Assembly: GCA_037176885.1 (NCBI GenBank)
Contig: JAWWNJ010000063.1
Coordinates: 682,001 to 746,000, forward strand
Reading direction: 5' to 3'
Source: Favolaschia claudopus
Lineage: Eukaryota; Basidiomycota; Agaricomycetes; Agaricales; Mycenaceae
DNA: 64,000 bases
In this document: one piece after another, positions 33,730-44,008 of the stretch
How the letters are laid out: each line of letters opens with the position of its first letter
How positions within the stretch are numbered: position 1 is the first letter of the stretch
Made by a program: the position numbers and the translations under genes
The notes under the pieces: generated by a model
What the model was told of the DNA's origin: nothing
Database searches by the model: none
The model's input: only the letters and a program-made list of their open reading frames with translations

Positions 33730-35364
33730 ATGGCGGCAGCGACAGGCATGACCAGTCCAATTTCTGCGAGTCGCGATTCGAGAGGAATTACAATGGAGGA
33801 CCCTTCGCCTGGAACCCGACATCATACGTTGTTGAGCAGCAACGATTCACCCAGCGACTCTGACATAGCTTTCATTCGGTCAGTGCTTGCCGAAAGCGAT
33901 AGACGTCTGCAATCAGTTCACGAAGAGATTCAAAACTTGACGCTGCAGCCTCAGGCTGAGTCTGCGTTTTCGTCCGGGATTCTGCAGCGACTGGAGGAGG
34001 AGCGTACCTGTCTACTCGCTTTCCGAGCGCGCAATATAGCCATTCTCTCCCCGCTCCGGCGGATGCCGCCAGAACTCCTTCGAGAAATATTTTTCTTGAC
34101 GCTACCTTCCCTGGACACGGTTTTGGACGCCAAAAAATTCGACTTGGGAGTCAGTCCGTGGCTGTTAACCCATGTCTGCGGCCTATGGAGAGTCGTCTCT
34201 CTCTCCATGCCGTCGCTGTGGTCTCAAATTGCTATCGAATATCACTATTCGGAGGGTTTCGAGTCGCCACCGATTTATTCGTTGCACGTGGCGGAAACGC
34301 AGCTCCGGAGGGCAGGCCTTTTGAAAGTACACTTCTACTCAAGTGAGACTACGGATGCGGGACCCCAACTCGAGATGTTCAACCTCTTAGCCTCGCAGTG
34401 TTCTCGCTGGGAGGAACTCAGCATCAGATTGACATCAATCATTGCACCGTCGTTTCTACTCCCTCTGCGCGATCGTCTGTCATCTTTACGCAGAGTATCC
34501 CTCGAAATATCACATCCACCCTCTACTAGTACAACGGAGCTCCAATGCCTCGATTGCTTCGACTCGGCTCCCTCTCTTATCGAGTTCGAATGCTTCCACG
34601 GAAACTCATTTTTACCCATCACCCTTCCCGTTGGACAACTTGTGCGTTATGAGTCGAACGCGCCTTGGGAACGTCATTTGCAGATCTTAAATCAGGCCTC
34701 AAACCTGGTCGAAGCTCGCATTCAGCTTGATTTCCAAGGAGGTGCGGATTGGCCAGACTTGCCGATCCAGGCGGTCAATCTTATACATCTCCAACGTTTA
34801 CATGTGTCTCACGCGTCCGCCTTGCGCTATCTCCGTGCCCCCAACCTTGAGCAGCTCGCTATGGTTGACATTCCTCATTCCACGGAGTCTCTGAATTCTT
34901 ATTTTCGGTCCTTCATCAGTAGCTCTTCATGCCAAATCCGAAGGCTCATCCTTGATTCCCCCTCTGCTGAAACTCTCATCGAAATCCTGGAACATGCTTA
35001 CATCACCGAACTGGTTATAATGGAAGACGAAGACTCGGACACCCATGCTGTTTTCGAGACCCTCGAGGCTTCCGGGTATATCATTGCCCCGCAGTTAACC
35101 CTCATATTCCTCGCATGCTCCAACATTTTTAGCATACATTACACGCCATTTCTGAAAATGCTACAGTCACGATGGAGGGCAGAGAATTGCCCCCTTCAGC
35201 ATGCGGCACTCCTCATAGACGGCGGGGGTAAACCGAGCAGCTCAACTCTCGACGGGTTGATGAAGCTTCGCCAGGACGGGTTGGATCTCAAGATGATCGT
35301 TGACGACGACACTGCAGCACTGTTAGCCATGAGGGAATGGGATTTTCAAACTACATGGAATTGA
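33730..35364 (+). CDS. F-box protein G1
   Basis: This is a single-exon protein of 544 aa of the abundant Agaricomycete F-box class, expected to recruit substrates to an SCF ubiquitin ligase. An N-terminal Ser-rich region is followed by a coiled coil (SVLAESDRRLQSVHEEIQNL, then LQRLEEERTCLLAFRARNIA) and the F-box (LSPLRRMPPELLREIFFLTL). A conserved WLLTHVCGLWRVVSLSMPSL segment comes next. The C-terminal two thirds are leucine-rich-repeat-like, for example LQILNQASNLVEARIQLDFQ. It ends REWDFQTTWN. The ATG at 33730 is the first in frame. A close paralogue (G2) lies at 48776-50302 in the opposite orientation, also head-to-head with an SSP gene. The substrate is unknown. Confidence 0.82.
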   Translation: MAAATGMTSPISASRDSRGITMEDPSPGTRHHTLLSSNDSPSDSDIAFIRSVLAESDRRLQSVHEEIQNLTLQPQAESAFSSGILQRLEEERTCLLAFRARNIAILSPLRRMPPELLREIFFLTLPSLDTVLDAKKFDLGVSPWLLTHVCGLWRVVSLSMPSLWSQIAIEYHYSEGFESPPIYSLHVAETQLRRAGLLKVHFYSSETTDAGPQLEMFNLLASQCSRWEELSIRLTSIIAPSFLLPLRDRLSSLRRVSLEISHPPSTSTTELQCLDCFDSAPSLIEFECFHGNSFLPITLPVGQLVRYESNAPWERHLQILNQASNLVEARIQLDFQGGADWPDLPIQAVNLIHLQRLHVSHASALRYLRAPNLEQLAMVDIPHSTESLNSYFRSFISSSSCQIRRLILDSPSAETLIEILEHAYITELVIMEDEDSDTHAVFETLEASGYIIAPQLTLIFLACSNIFSIHYTPFLKMLQSRWRAENCPLQHAALLIDGGGKPSSSTLDGLMKLRQDGLDLKMIVDDDTAALLAMREWDFQTTWN

Positions 35365-35590
35365 TATACCGCAAACTCAAGTTGTTACTGTGCTTCGGCG
35401 CTGTAACAATAAGATTGTGGTTTTAGATTCCGTACTACCCGAAGGCATTTTTCTGCCAACAAAGGATTGATATATCACAAAATTTGGGATTGTTACACCG
35501 CCTTGGACCAGCCAATGAGTCCGAGTCCCAGGGTTGAAAATATTATCTTGCGCTGTTTCATAGTACCGCCGCGGTTTGTGATCCTCAAGC

Positions 35591-36685
35591 CCAATCCTGA
35601 TGAACGATGTGGCAAGACTGAGTCTATTTAAATTGGCATGAGTTGATTCGGCCCTTCAGAGAGTTCGGCATGACAGGAAGATTTCCCGGTCCCTGGCAAG
35701 TCCCAGTGCAATCGATGTCAACTCGGAATTCGGGATTGGTGGTAATTGTTTGTGTGAGGGCAGGCGCCGCACCGCTTCGTACTGCTAGCGCTTTTCATAA
35801 CTTGCAAAACTTTTCAGGGCGCCTATCCATCCAAAATAAGAAGTATCTGCCAGTGGGCGCGGCAGGGCGCCCCATTATGCCAGTGGCCGCGGCGGGCGTT
35901 TTGGTAACTTTTGGAAGCATGCTGGTTAATATTATCCTGACACTTATCCTGCCACCACTGACTCGATCGCGAGATGAGTCACTCACCGGCGACCGCTATA
36001 AATACAATATAATACGAGGTCTAGTCAGCGCCACTGGCAAACTTCCTCCCCCCTCCCCGCGGCTTGCGACTTGATTCTCCCTGGACTCTTGCCCCGCTTT
36101 CAAGCATTTCATCGCAGCTGGCGTCTGACAATACCCATTCAATATTCCTCAGTGCTCCCAAATTGACCAATGTGGAAAATCTCAATTAGTAGTCTACCCA
36201 TCGTCGATATCCAGGTGCGTCTGCAGTCTCTCTCTCTACATGACCATTCCTGAGAAATCTTCCATTCTAGAGGAGCATCCCGGCTATCCTCAAGCTCAGC
36301 ATCCGATTCAAGGCTCTTGACCGTCCATGATGAATGTGCGAAGGGTCGCCACCACTCATCTTGTCATCTTAGGCGCTGGTCAGCGCCGCGTTTCTTTGTG
36401 TCCTCTCAGAAGCTGCTGGCGCCTTTCCCCACTGCCACGCAGAGTGCTTCAAGCGCCCATCGTCCCGCTGTACTTCTGCGGAACGGCCTCTCCGATCTTA
36501 CCATCCAACGCCACGCCGAAGAATGTCACGGTTCGGGCTAGCTATCTCTTGTCACTCCGCCGTCTGCCCGACGGCCGCAGTTTGCTTGGTTCTCTCAACA
36601 GCTATCTGTCAACTCAACAGCTATATATCAACACACAGCTTCTTGCCCTTGATCTACCTTGCATAATCTCCGTTGCCGTCTCGCC
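35591..36685 (+). repeat. Left arm of 1,095-bp inverted repeat
   Basis: It is the reverse complement of 39632-40726 with no indels, and only one mismatch was noticed (35598/40719). It contains two shadow frames (35643-36074 and 36327-36701) that are duplicated exactly in the other arm. Their GC-rich composition shows no domain, so I do not call them genes. Outer edges show no target-site duplication. Confidence 0.88.
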
Positions 36686-36989
36686 TGTTTGCATCCTCTG
36701 ACGTCCGATTTCCCTCGGTTGAATTTCTACAAGTCAATTCACTTTGTTCAATTTTCTCCTTTTTTATTTATTTCAATGGTCTTTCACCTGTTCACTGCCT
36801 ATCTCGTGGATACCAACTCACGCCATGAAGCCTGTCGCGCAGCTCAATCTCATCTATTTACTGGCATTACGCCCCATACGACAACTTTGAAAACCTTGTG
36901 CTTTCGATGACAACATTTCCAACGTCCCAAAATTAGTACTACTAAAAATGGCATACCTCCCTTGCATTCGTCCAACCCAATACGCACCT

Positions 36990-39111
36990 ATGCCCAAGTC
37001 TCCAAGTCAAGTGTACGACGGCTTAGCCAGCCAAAAGCATGGAATCCCGCAGTTTACCCCAGAGCCAAGTCAAAACCTGGCTTATGTACTATGTCTCTGG
37101 TTACGGAGAATTAATCAAGTTTTCAAGTTGCAGAAAAAGAGAAAAAAAGAGGGAGAAAGAGGAGAGATTATTAGATACCTCTGCATGAATGTCCTCAAAT
37201 CTCAGAGCTTCAACTTTGCTGCAGCGAGCACAATCTACAATTCAGTGTCTTGATTTCATCTTGATTCTTTTGCCATATCGAGTAAACATCAGGGAATTCA
37301 AGACTATGTCTATTCGGGTTTGCGTCTCAAAACGACATAGGACACAGCCAATGGAATTCAAGATCCGTAATCTTCCGTAACACGGCGCCTCGGCCTTGGG
37401 CGCTAAACGAGCGCTTAATATGTGGCTCTGACCTTTTCTCAGCCGTTTCGGACCAACTCAGAGTCTTTCCTCGGTCCTCTTCCCAGCTCTTACAAGAAAG
37501 AGAACTGTGGCATTCCTGTGATATCCAATCTGAATGCTGCTCCTTGATATACTGATTTTTTCGGCGCTGCGCGGCCAATTCAATGCCTAAAATTTGCGTC
37601 CCGACATCTATCTATTCAAAAATGCGAGGGCAACCATTTAAAAGGTTCTTATTTCACTAGTATCCGCAAAGTATCCGGTCAACTTTAGTTGAAAATCACG
37701 GCAATTCAACTGATTACTTGCAACAGTTGCAGATTCTTCAATTTTAGGCGCACCAAATTGATTTCACTACTTGACAAACAAGGCAGAGATATTCAATGTG
37801 AGTATTTGATTCCATTCAAATAATTTTTGAGATCGAAACGGTTTGCAGTCAATCGTGCAGTGCATTCAATTGACATGCAATCTTCAAGTTGGAGGCTCGG
37901 AGTTAGGTTAACTTTTCAACTTCCAACTTAAACATCTCTTTTTGTGTCCATATTTCCTCGCAATTTAGTACGGGTATGTATTGACTATAGTGGCAGGATC
38001 TCTTGGATCTTTAATTGAAGCGCACGACAGAAGCTACGACGTTCTAAGGAAACGACCTAAAACGGTTGGGTTGCGCGGTAAATGCCGAGTTTGACAGGAG
38101 GATCAGCCGGAAGCATCAGGATCACCTAGGATCATTTGGCTATGTCTAGCCGAGACATAGCCAACCACAGGCACGGTTAATGAGCCCAAAACCTGCCTGC
38201 TGAATACCAAGCGGTCGGTGTCAGCATCGGAGATGTGGGCGTCTGGCGCGATGGCTCGTTCGAGTTCCTCTTCAATAGTTGCCGACCCGCTACCCATCCA
38301 ATAAACCATGCCCATGGTGCTCCTCCCGATTTCTCGAGGTTCCCATTACACACCCGTGATGTATCACAACGGCCATAGCATTCCGCTGGCTCTATCATAG
38401 CGAGTAGGAAGGTGGCACAAGTGGCATTAGAAATTAGCGCATCGTCTGTCATCCCGTGCGTGTTACAAGAGCCCAAATCCAATCCCGGGCTAACGTCTTT
38501 CCAGTGTTTTTCCGGCAACTCTGGGCAGCAGCATCACATTGAAATTCGAGTCTGCAGAGGGTGCTCTGCTCGTACTTCCCGAAGGGGCTTCTCGTCAAAA
38601 TTTATTGCCCATGAAATCATTCGAAACATACGTTCAGGACAATGCTGATAAATGGTACAGGTTCGCGAGAGACTGGCTCCATTCGTTGGATTTCTTGTTC
38701 GTCGTAACAGGGTGTGATAAAGCGGCCTCGTGGGCCATCGCTACTGCTTCGGCAACGACGGCTACCATTGGAGCCTCGTTGAAATTGTCGGTGGTAGGCA
38801 TCACGGAGGGTACGCTGGCCCCCAGATATCAGTGGAAGGATTTCGGGTCTGCTACTGTTCGCACGTCCCAGCCATGCAACAATTCGTCTGCGATGGAAAA
38901 TCAATGTATTTTTATCCGCGGCTTAGTCGTACCAAGAAGGATGCGACTTGCCAGCTTCATTGCAGACAGGATGCGACCACTGGGACGGGCAATGAATCTG
39001 CGAGCCTGGGGCAGAACCCCAGACTACGTCTTCAGCGCTGCGGACAGTCACATAGGTCAACCAACGGAGGAGATAAACGAGCTGCATGTGGTGAGTGTTT
39101 CCCAACAATGA
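36990..39111 (+). pseudogene. Orphan 'GCDK..SWA' family, disrupted copy 2
   Basis: This is the paralogue of the intact gene at 6325-7324. The 5' part (36990-37078) reads MPKSPSQVYDGLASQKHGIP QFTPEPSQNL (from ATG 36990; another in-frame ATG lies at 36948). Coding sequence resumes at 38187-38195 with NLPAEYQAVGVSIGDVGVW, after a 1.1-kb insertion. Farther on, DVSQRP is followed by TAG where copy 1 has Tyr, then HSAGSIIASRK. A short intron (donor GTGCGTG near 38458, acceptor near 38507) joins to FESAEGALLVLPEGASRQNL and FVVTGCDKAASWAIATAS. The insertion plus the nonsense codon make it a pseudogene. It lies wholly inside the spacer of a 1.1-kb inverted repeat. The last frame runs to about 39111. 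Confidence 0.78.
37079..38186. mobile_element. 1.1-kb insertion in GCDK copy 2
   Basis: The insertion interrupts the coding sequence exactly between repeated copies of CAAAACCT (8 bp, or 9 bp CAAAACCTG: 37071-37079 and 38187-38195). Copy 1 of the gene is continuous at this point. The ends are imperfect inverted repeats: GGCTTATGTACTATGTCT against GGCTCATTAACCGTGCCT from the right end, about 17 of 24 positions matching. It is AT-rich with no transposase. This points to a non-autonomous DNA transposon with an 8-9 bp duplication (hAT- or Mutator-like). Confidence 0.7.
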
Positions 39112-39631
39112 AGATACAAAAAAGATGTGTTGAACTTCGATATCTGGTTGTAGGAAGAGGAAGGAGGGGCAGCATACAAAACACATACGATTGAACTTTG
39201 ACTTACGATACACAATGTACTTCACAGACTCTGTGCGACTCCTCGTTTCCATAATAACCTGCATATCCTTTCATCACCTTGACACCGGAAAAGTAAAATT
39301 TCCTCCACCCACGCTGAATGAATCTATCGTTTTCAGTGCATCCCGAAAACGACGATATCATTCTCAGTTTCTGCGACACAGAACTCGCGTCAAACACGAC
39401 TTCAGCGGCGCAGGAATTTTCAGTTTTCGGATGCCCTGAATCCATTAGTTTCCGCTACAAGTTCAGCATATGTGAAACTTTGTTTCGCGGTTCGCTAGTT
39501 TGGGGAGCAAAATTAGCAATCAAAATAATTCCGCACAACAATGAAAAGAAAAGGACATACACGATAGAAGGCCCACGTGACGACGCCAGCTTCAAATCCT
39601 ATAAATGGTGCATACAGCTGCAAGTGCTCCT

Positions 39632-40726
39632 GGCGAGACGGCAACGGAGATTATGCAAGGTAGATCAAGGGCAAGAAGCTGTGTGTTGATATATAGCTGT
39701 TGAGTTGACAGATAGCTGTTGAGAGAACCAAGCAAACTGCGGCCGTCGGGCAGACGGCGGAGTGACAAGAGATAGCTAGCCCGAACCGTGACATTCTTCG
39801 GCGTGGCGTTGGATGGTAAGATCGGAGAGGCCGTTCCGCAGAAGTACAGCGGGACGATGGGCGCTTGAAGCACTCTGCGTGGCAGTGGGGAAAGGCGCCA
39901 GCAGCTTCTGAGAGGACACAAAGAAACGCGGCGCTGACCAGCGCCTAAGATGACAAGATGAGTGGTGGCGACCCTTCGCACATTCATCATGGACGGTCAA
40001 GAGCCTTGAATCGGATGCTGAGCTTGAGGATAGCCGGGATGCTCCTCTAGAATGGAAGATTTCTCAGGAATGGTCATGTAGAGAGAGAGACTGCAGACGC
40101 ACCTGGATATCGACGATGGGTAGACTACTAATTGAGATTTTCCACATTGGTCAATTTGGGAGCACTGAGGAATATTGAATGGGTATTGTCAGACGCCAGC
40201 TGCGATGAAATGCTTGAAAGCGGGGCAAGAGTCCAGGGAGAATCAAGTCGCAAGCCGCGGGGAGGGGGGAGGAAGTTTGCCAGTGGCGCTGACTAGACCT
40301 CGTATTATATTGTATTTATAGCGGTCGCCGGTGAGTGACTCATCTCGCGATCGAGTCAGTGGTGGCAGGATAAGTGTCAGGATAATATTAACCAGCATGC
40401 TTCCAAAAGTTACCAAAACGCCCGCCGCGGCCACTGGCATAATGGGGCGCCCTGCCGCGCCCACTGGCAGATACTTCTTATTTTGGATGGATAGGCGCCC
40501 TGAAAAGTTTTGCAAGTTATGAAAAGCGCTAGCAGTACGAAGCGGTGCGGCGCCTGCCCTCACACAAACAATTACCACCAATCCCGAATTCCGAGTTGAC
40601 ATCGATTGCACTGGGACTTGCCAGGGACCGGGAAATCTTCCTGTCATGCCGAACTCTCTGAAGGGCCGAATCAACTCATGCCAATTTAAATAGACTCAGT
40701 CTTGCCACATCGTTCATCGGGATTGG
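39632..40726 (-). repeat. Right arm of 1,095-bp inverted repeat
   Basis: It mirrors 35591-36685. The inner edge breaks at GGCGAGACGG (39632) and the outer edge at GGATTGG (40726). The spacer between the arms is about 2.95 kb and holds the disrupted orphan gene. Immediately outside the right arm lies a 3' fragment of the SSP family. Confidence 0.88.
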
Positions 40727-40881
40727 CCAATACTGTGCATAGTGTATCGAACAACTCTCCAAATCGGACAAGTGACGAATGAGAAAAGGTTTTATTCGTT
40801 GTTTTTCTTTTCGATTTTTTTGTTCCATGTACCTGTACAGACGACCCTTCACTCTCCCACAATCGGCGGAGGTGGGGGCGA

Positions 40882-41075
40882 CTACCAGCGCGCAAATTGG
40901 CAATTTTGGACGCCATTCGTGCGGCACTGAGGCCATCAGTGGCACTGTCCGGAACATTGGAGTAATTCTGCGCAAGGGATCAGCATGATGGATGAGGAGA
41001 CTGAAGAGAACATACCCAAAGGACGGGCATAAGAGCCTTCAAACTCGTCGCGACGCCATTCGAGACGGGAGCAGG
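40882..41075 (-). pseudogene. SSP-F, 3' fragment of the small secreted protein family
   Basis: Only the end of exon 2 (ATSLKAL-like, near 41025-41075), the following intron (GTATGTTCTC donor) and exon 3 remain. Exon 3 reads NYSNVPDSA...GLSAARMASKI, followed by altered residues before TAG at about 40882. Exon 1, the promoter and the signal peptide are missing. The conserved C/G-rich 3' hairpin follows. Confidence 0.72.
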
Positions 41076-42353
41076 TTACGAGTACTTATGTAATCGTTCC
41101 TTTAATTTCAGGTTCACGCTTTCGTTTCATTTGTCGCCATCTATCAGAGAAAGGAATCCACCTGGGTTAGGGTTAGAATCGTTACAAAAGTTTGTATTCA
41201 ATCTTAACTTTTTGAAGCCTTTGTTACTTTCTCTGACCGTGAGACTTTCTGCTTATCAAACTAAATTCCACGCGCGAGGGTTCGACTCTCGGTGTAGTCT
41301 TTTCTTTTTATCTTGCAGGCCAAGATCAGCAGGCCGGGATCAGGCTTGATGAAATATCAGCTTGAATCAGTGGTCAGCAACCTGGTTCGGAAGTTGGTTA
41401 ACACGGCACGTCGGCATCCAAGGAGCGGAGAGGGCCAAAGCTGACGAAATCATCGCAATTCAAGATCAATTTTTATGGCGGCTTGTATTGGACAAAAATA
41501 TGATGCCATTCCATGCCATTGCTTTTTTTCTGATGCAATCGAGCGTAACCGACAGTTCTATGGCACTCAACAGCGCCGATTTTCATCAAGCTCTCATTGA
41601 CAGTGATGGGTGCCGTGGGAGCTGATGGGATTGGAGATGGCCGGAATGCCGAACTGGAATGAACTAGAATGAAATCATGTTCTTATTCTTCTTGTTCAAC
41701 CCCTCAGGCTGTTGATGTTCAATGATACATGAAGCTCTAGCATTCTGTCTTCCTAATGACTCCAGACTCCAGAGGCAAGCTATTATGACCAATTGCAATT
41801 GAGTAAGTGCTACCTGATTTATGAGTACCAAATAAATTGCCGTTAAACCGTGCTGGGAACTCGAATTCTTTCCAGTATACGACTAAACAGCTCAGAGTAC
41901 CAGAGAAGCCATGCACCTGCCTTCAAAATACAGAAAGTCTGCCTCGAGAGTCACCGAAAACCAAGTTCAAAACAATATCCGAGATGCCCGAAACCTGGTA
42001 GAGCCACTCTTTAGTGTGTAGACAGGCAAGTAATATAATGTCGGAAAAATCTGGAAATGGTTCAAACCCGAAAGTCGTGTTGCAAACGGTTGCAAGCACC
42101 TTGCAGCAGAATGCATCGAATTGGGGTTATTTACATCGAAAATGTCCATGGCATCGTATTTTGTCTGATGAAATCCGTCATAGTATTTTGCCCTCCACTC
42201 CTCATGACATAGTGTTGAATCAACTGAGAAAGTCATCAGAGCACTGCTCTCCATTCCTTGTGATGTGCTGTTTGATCAATTGCAATTGTAATACTTCCGA
42301 GCTCAGAGGTTCGTGAAGAAATTTTACAGTTTCTCTCCGAAGCTGATATCCAA
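41076..42353. other. Intergenic, no supported gene
   Basis: Short frames only. There are AT-rich patches and no recognisable domain, transposase or RNA gene. Confidence 0.45.
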
Positions 42354-42355
42354 TA

Positions 42356-42559
42356 GGGGAAGTCAACTATCACTTCAGTTGAGTGATTCGACAGCGATTC
42401 AAACTGCGATTCGGTGTTTTGAATCGCGCTTTGAATCGGCCCCAACTTTGACCACCCAACACAATTCAAGGTGGACCCAATTCTAGAATTGGGATCTGCC
42501 TCTGAGTCGTTGACTGAATTGCCGTCGAATCGTCGTTTCAAGTGATAGTTGGCTTCCCC
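42356..42559. mobile_element. 204-bp MITE flanked by TA
   Basis: The ends GGGGAAGTCAACTATCACTT and its inverted counterpart (GGGGAAGCCAACTATCACTT) match at 19 of 20 positions. They are bounded on both sides by TA (42354-42355 and 42560-42561). This fits a Tc1/mariner-type TA target. The interior repeats GATTCG motifs and has no coding capacity. Confidence 0.68.
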
Positions 42560-42849
42560 TAATACTTATTACTTCGTGCAAATTTGATTCGTAACAAGAG
42601 TTCAGAACTTGAACGCGATCAAGGCAGTGGCGAACAGGCCCTAGTAGTTAAATGTATTCCCAGAAATTGTGTGGCCCCCAAAAGTAAATATGAGTCGGAT
42701 TTCCTAGCTAACGCTGCAACGAAAGAGTAGTTTGGAAGACAAACTAGTCAAGGGACTCAAGGCGAAACTCATGAGTCATACGCGGATGTTGGCCCGAAAT
42801 TCCATACATAACTACGAGTTTTGCCGCGCGCAGCGGCGGCCCTCTACCC

Positions 42850-43329
42850 CCAAGTGGTTAATTTATCGTGTGTCTCCAAGCTTCGGAAGCCCTCTGCTGG
42901 GCAGAATGACATCGTAGCCAAGGGTATTGACTGTTTCCCGGGGCTGATAGAGAGAAAAAAATCAGCATCCCCTAACGCCTTGTCCCAACGTAGATGGCTC
43001 ACCTCGAATGCCACGACCGAGACCAAGTCAGAGGTGGGAGCAGCATCGGGGGTGCTCGACGAGGTGGTGGAAGAGACTTGGAAGGCGGAAGACCAATCGC
43101 GGGAGCGGGGATAAGCGAACAGGGCTGCCGTGTGCGGCGCAGCGCGCACACTTGACAGAACGGCAGATGGGGTGGAGGCGACCGCCTCGCCAGCAGAAGA
43201 CGCCGTGAATGCAGCTGCAGCAGCGGCGGGAGCAGCTGAGGCATCTCCGGCAATGACGATTGGGGCGGCGGTGGTCATGTCGAGCAGAGACACGATACCG
43301 ACGAGGGCAAGAGGCATATAAGTCTTCAT
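42850..43329 (-). pseudogene. SSP-C, internally deleted small secreted protein copy
   Basis: The 5' part is intact: MKTYMPLALVGIVSLLDMTT, the Ala-rich lead, RAAPHTAALFAYPRSRDWSS and APTSDLVSV. It then jumps directly to VAFE, the end of exon 1, so roughly 50 residues (ENRVD...VGEVV) are deleted. Exon 2 is degraded (SPGKQSIPLATMSFCPAEGF) and exon 3 is not found. The TATA box is also changed (CTATTAAAT). The surviving reading frame runs on by chance to about 42850. Confidence 0.75.
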
Positions 43330-43545
43330 GATGAACAGTAAGTCTTGCGAGTAACAGGTAGTGAGAATGTGTTCGTTGTGTAAGTTTTGAGAGCGACTTG
43401 CACCAGATTTAATAGAAAAATCCCTCTGAGACATCTATTCAAGACTTTTGCACTTCCTTCCCAGAACCTCCGCGATTTGCGAGACATTGAGCCATTTCCC
43501 GTAGCTGAGACATAGTCGAGGCGAGCCTGGGCAGTCCTAGTCTAA
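43330..43545 (-). promoter_or_regulatory. SSP promoter, copy C (TATA box altered)
   Basis: ATGTCTCAG is kept at 43513-43505 and ATGTCTCAGAGGG at about 43435-43423. The TATA element reads CTATTAAAT instead of CTATAAAAT. It therefore looks like a decaying promoter next to a damaged gene. Confidence 0.6.
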
Positions 43546-44008
43546 GTAGATCGGTGTCTCCGGGGTCGAAGTCGCTTTAGCCCGAGTGGTGCATTCGTTG
43601 AAGGAGTCGGGACATCGCTACGCCGCCTGATACAAATTCAATGCCCAAGACTTTTGGCCAGTGATACGGGGATTTGTTCTTGGAGTAGTAGTTGCGATTA
43701 GCCTCAACCTCGAGTACGCAGAAATGCGTAGCAGAGTTGATTGTACTAGCCGACGTTCGTCGTTCATCTCTTCATTGTGGTGGCTTGACAAGAGGGAGTA
43801 GCACAGCCTTACGATTCGAATTACATATTTCGCACTGTACTCTATGAACTGTTTCTTTTCGAAATCATGATTCATTCAAGATACATTACACGCATACAAA
43901 ACAAGAACAAGACGAAGCAGCAAAGCCTCGCAAAAGAGACAGATAGACAGAACGGGATGCAAAGAGAAGAAAGAAAAAGCGAAAAAAAGGGAGAGGAAGG
44001 GTGTCACC

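Noticed and set aside
35643..36074. 143-codon frame duplicated in both inverted-repeat arms
   Set aside because: Exact duplication is explained by the inverted repeat. There is no domain, and the composition follows GC-rich repeat sequence rather than coding constraint.
36327..36701. 124-codon frame in the left arm (132 codons in the right arm)
   Set aside because: Same reason. The frames diverge exactly where the repeat ends, so conservation is structural, not coding.
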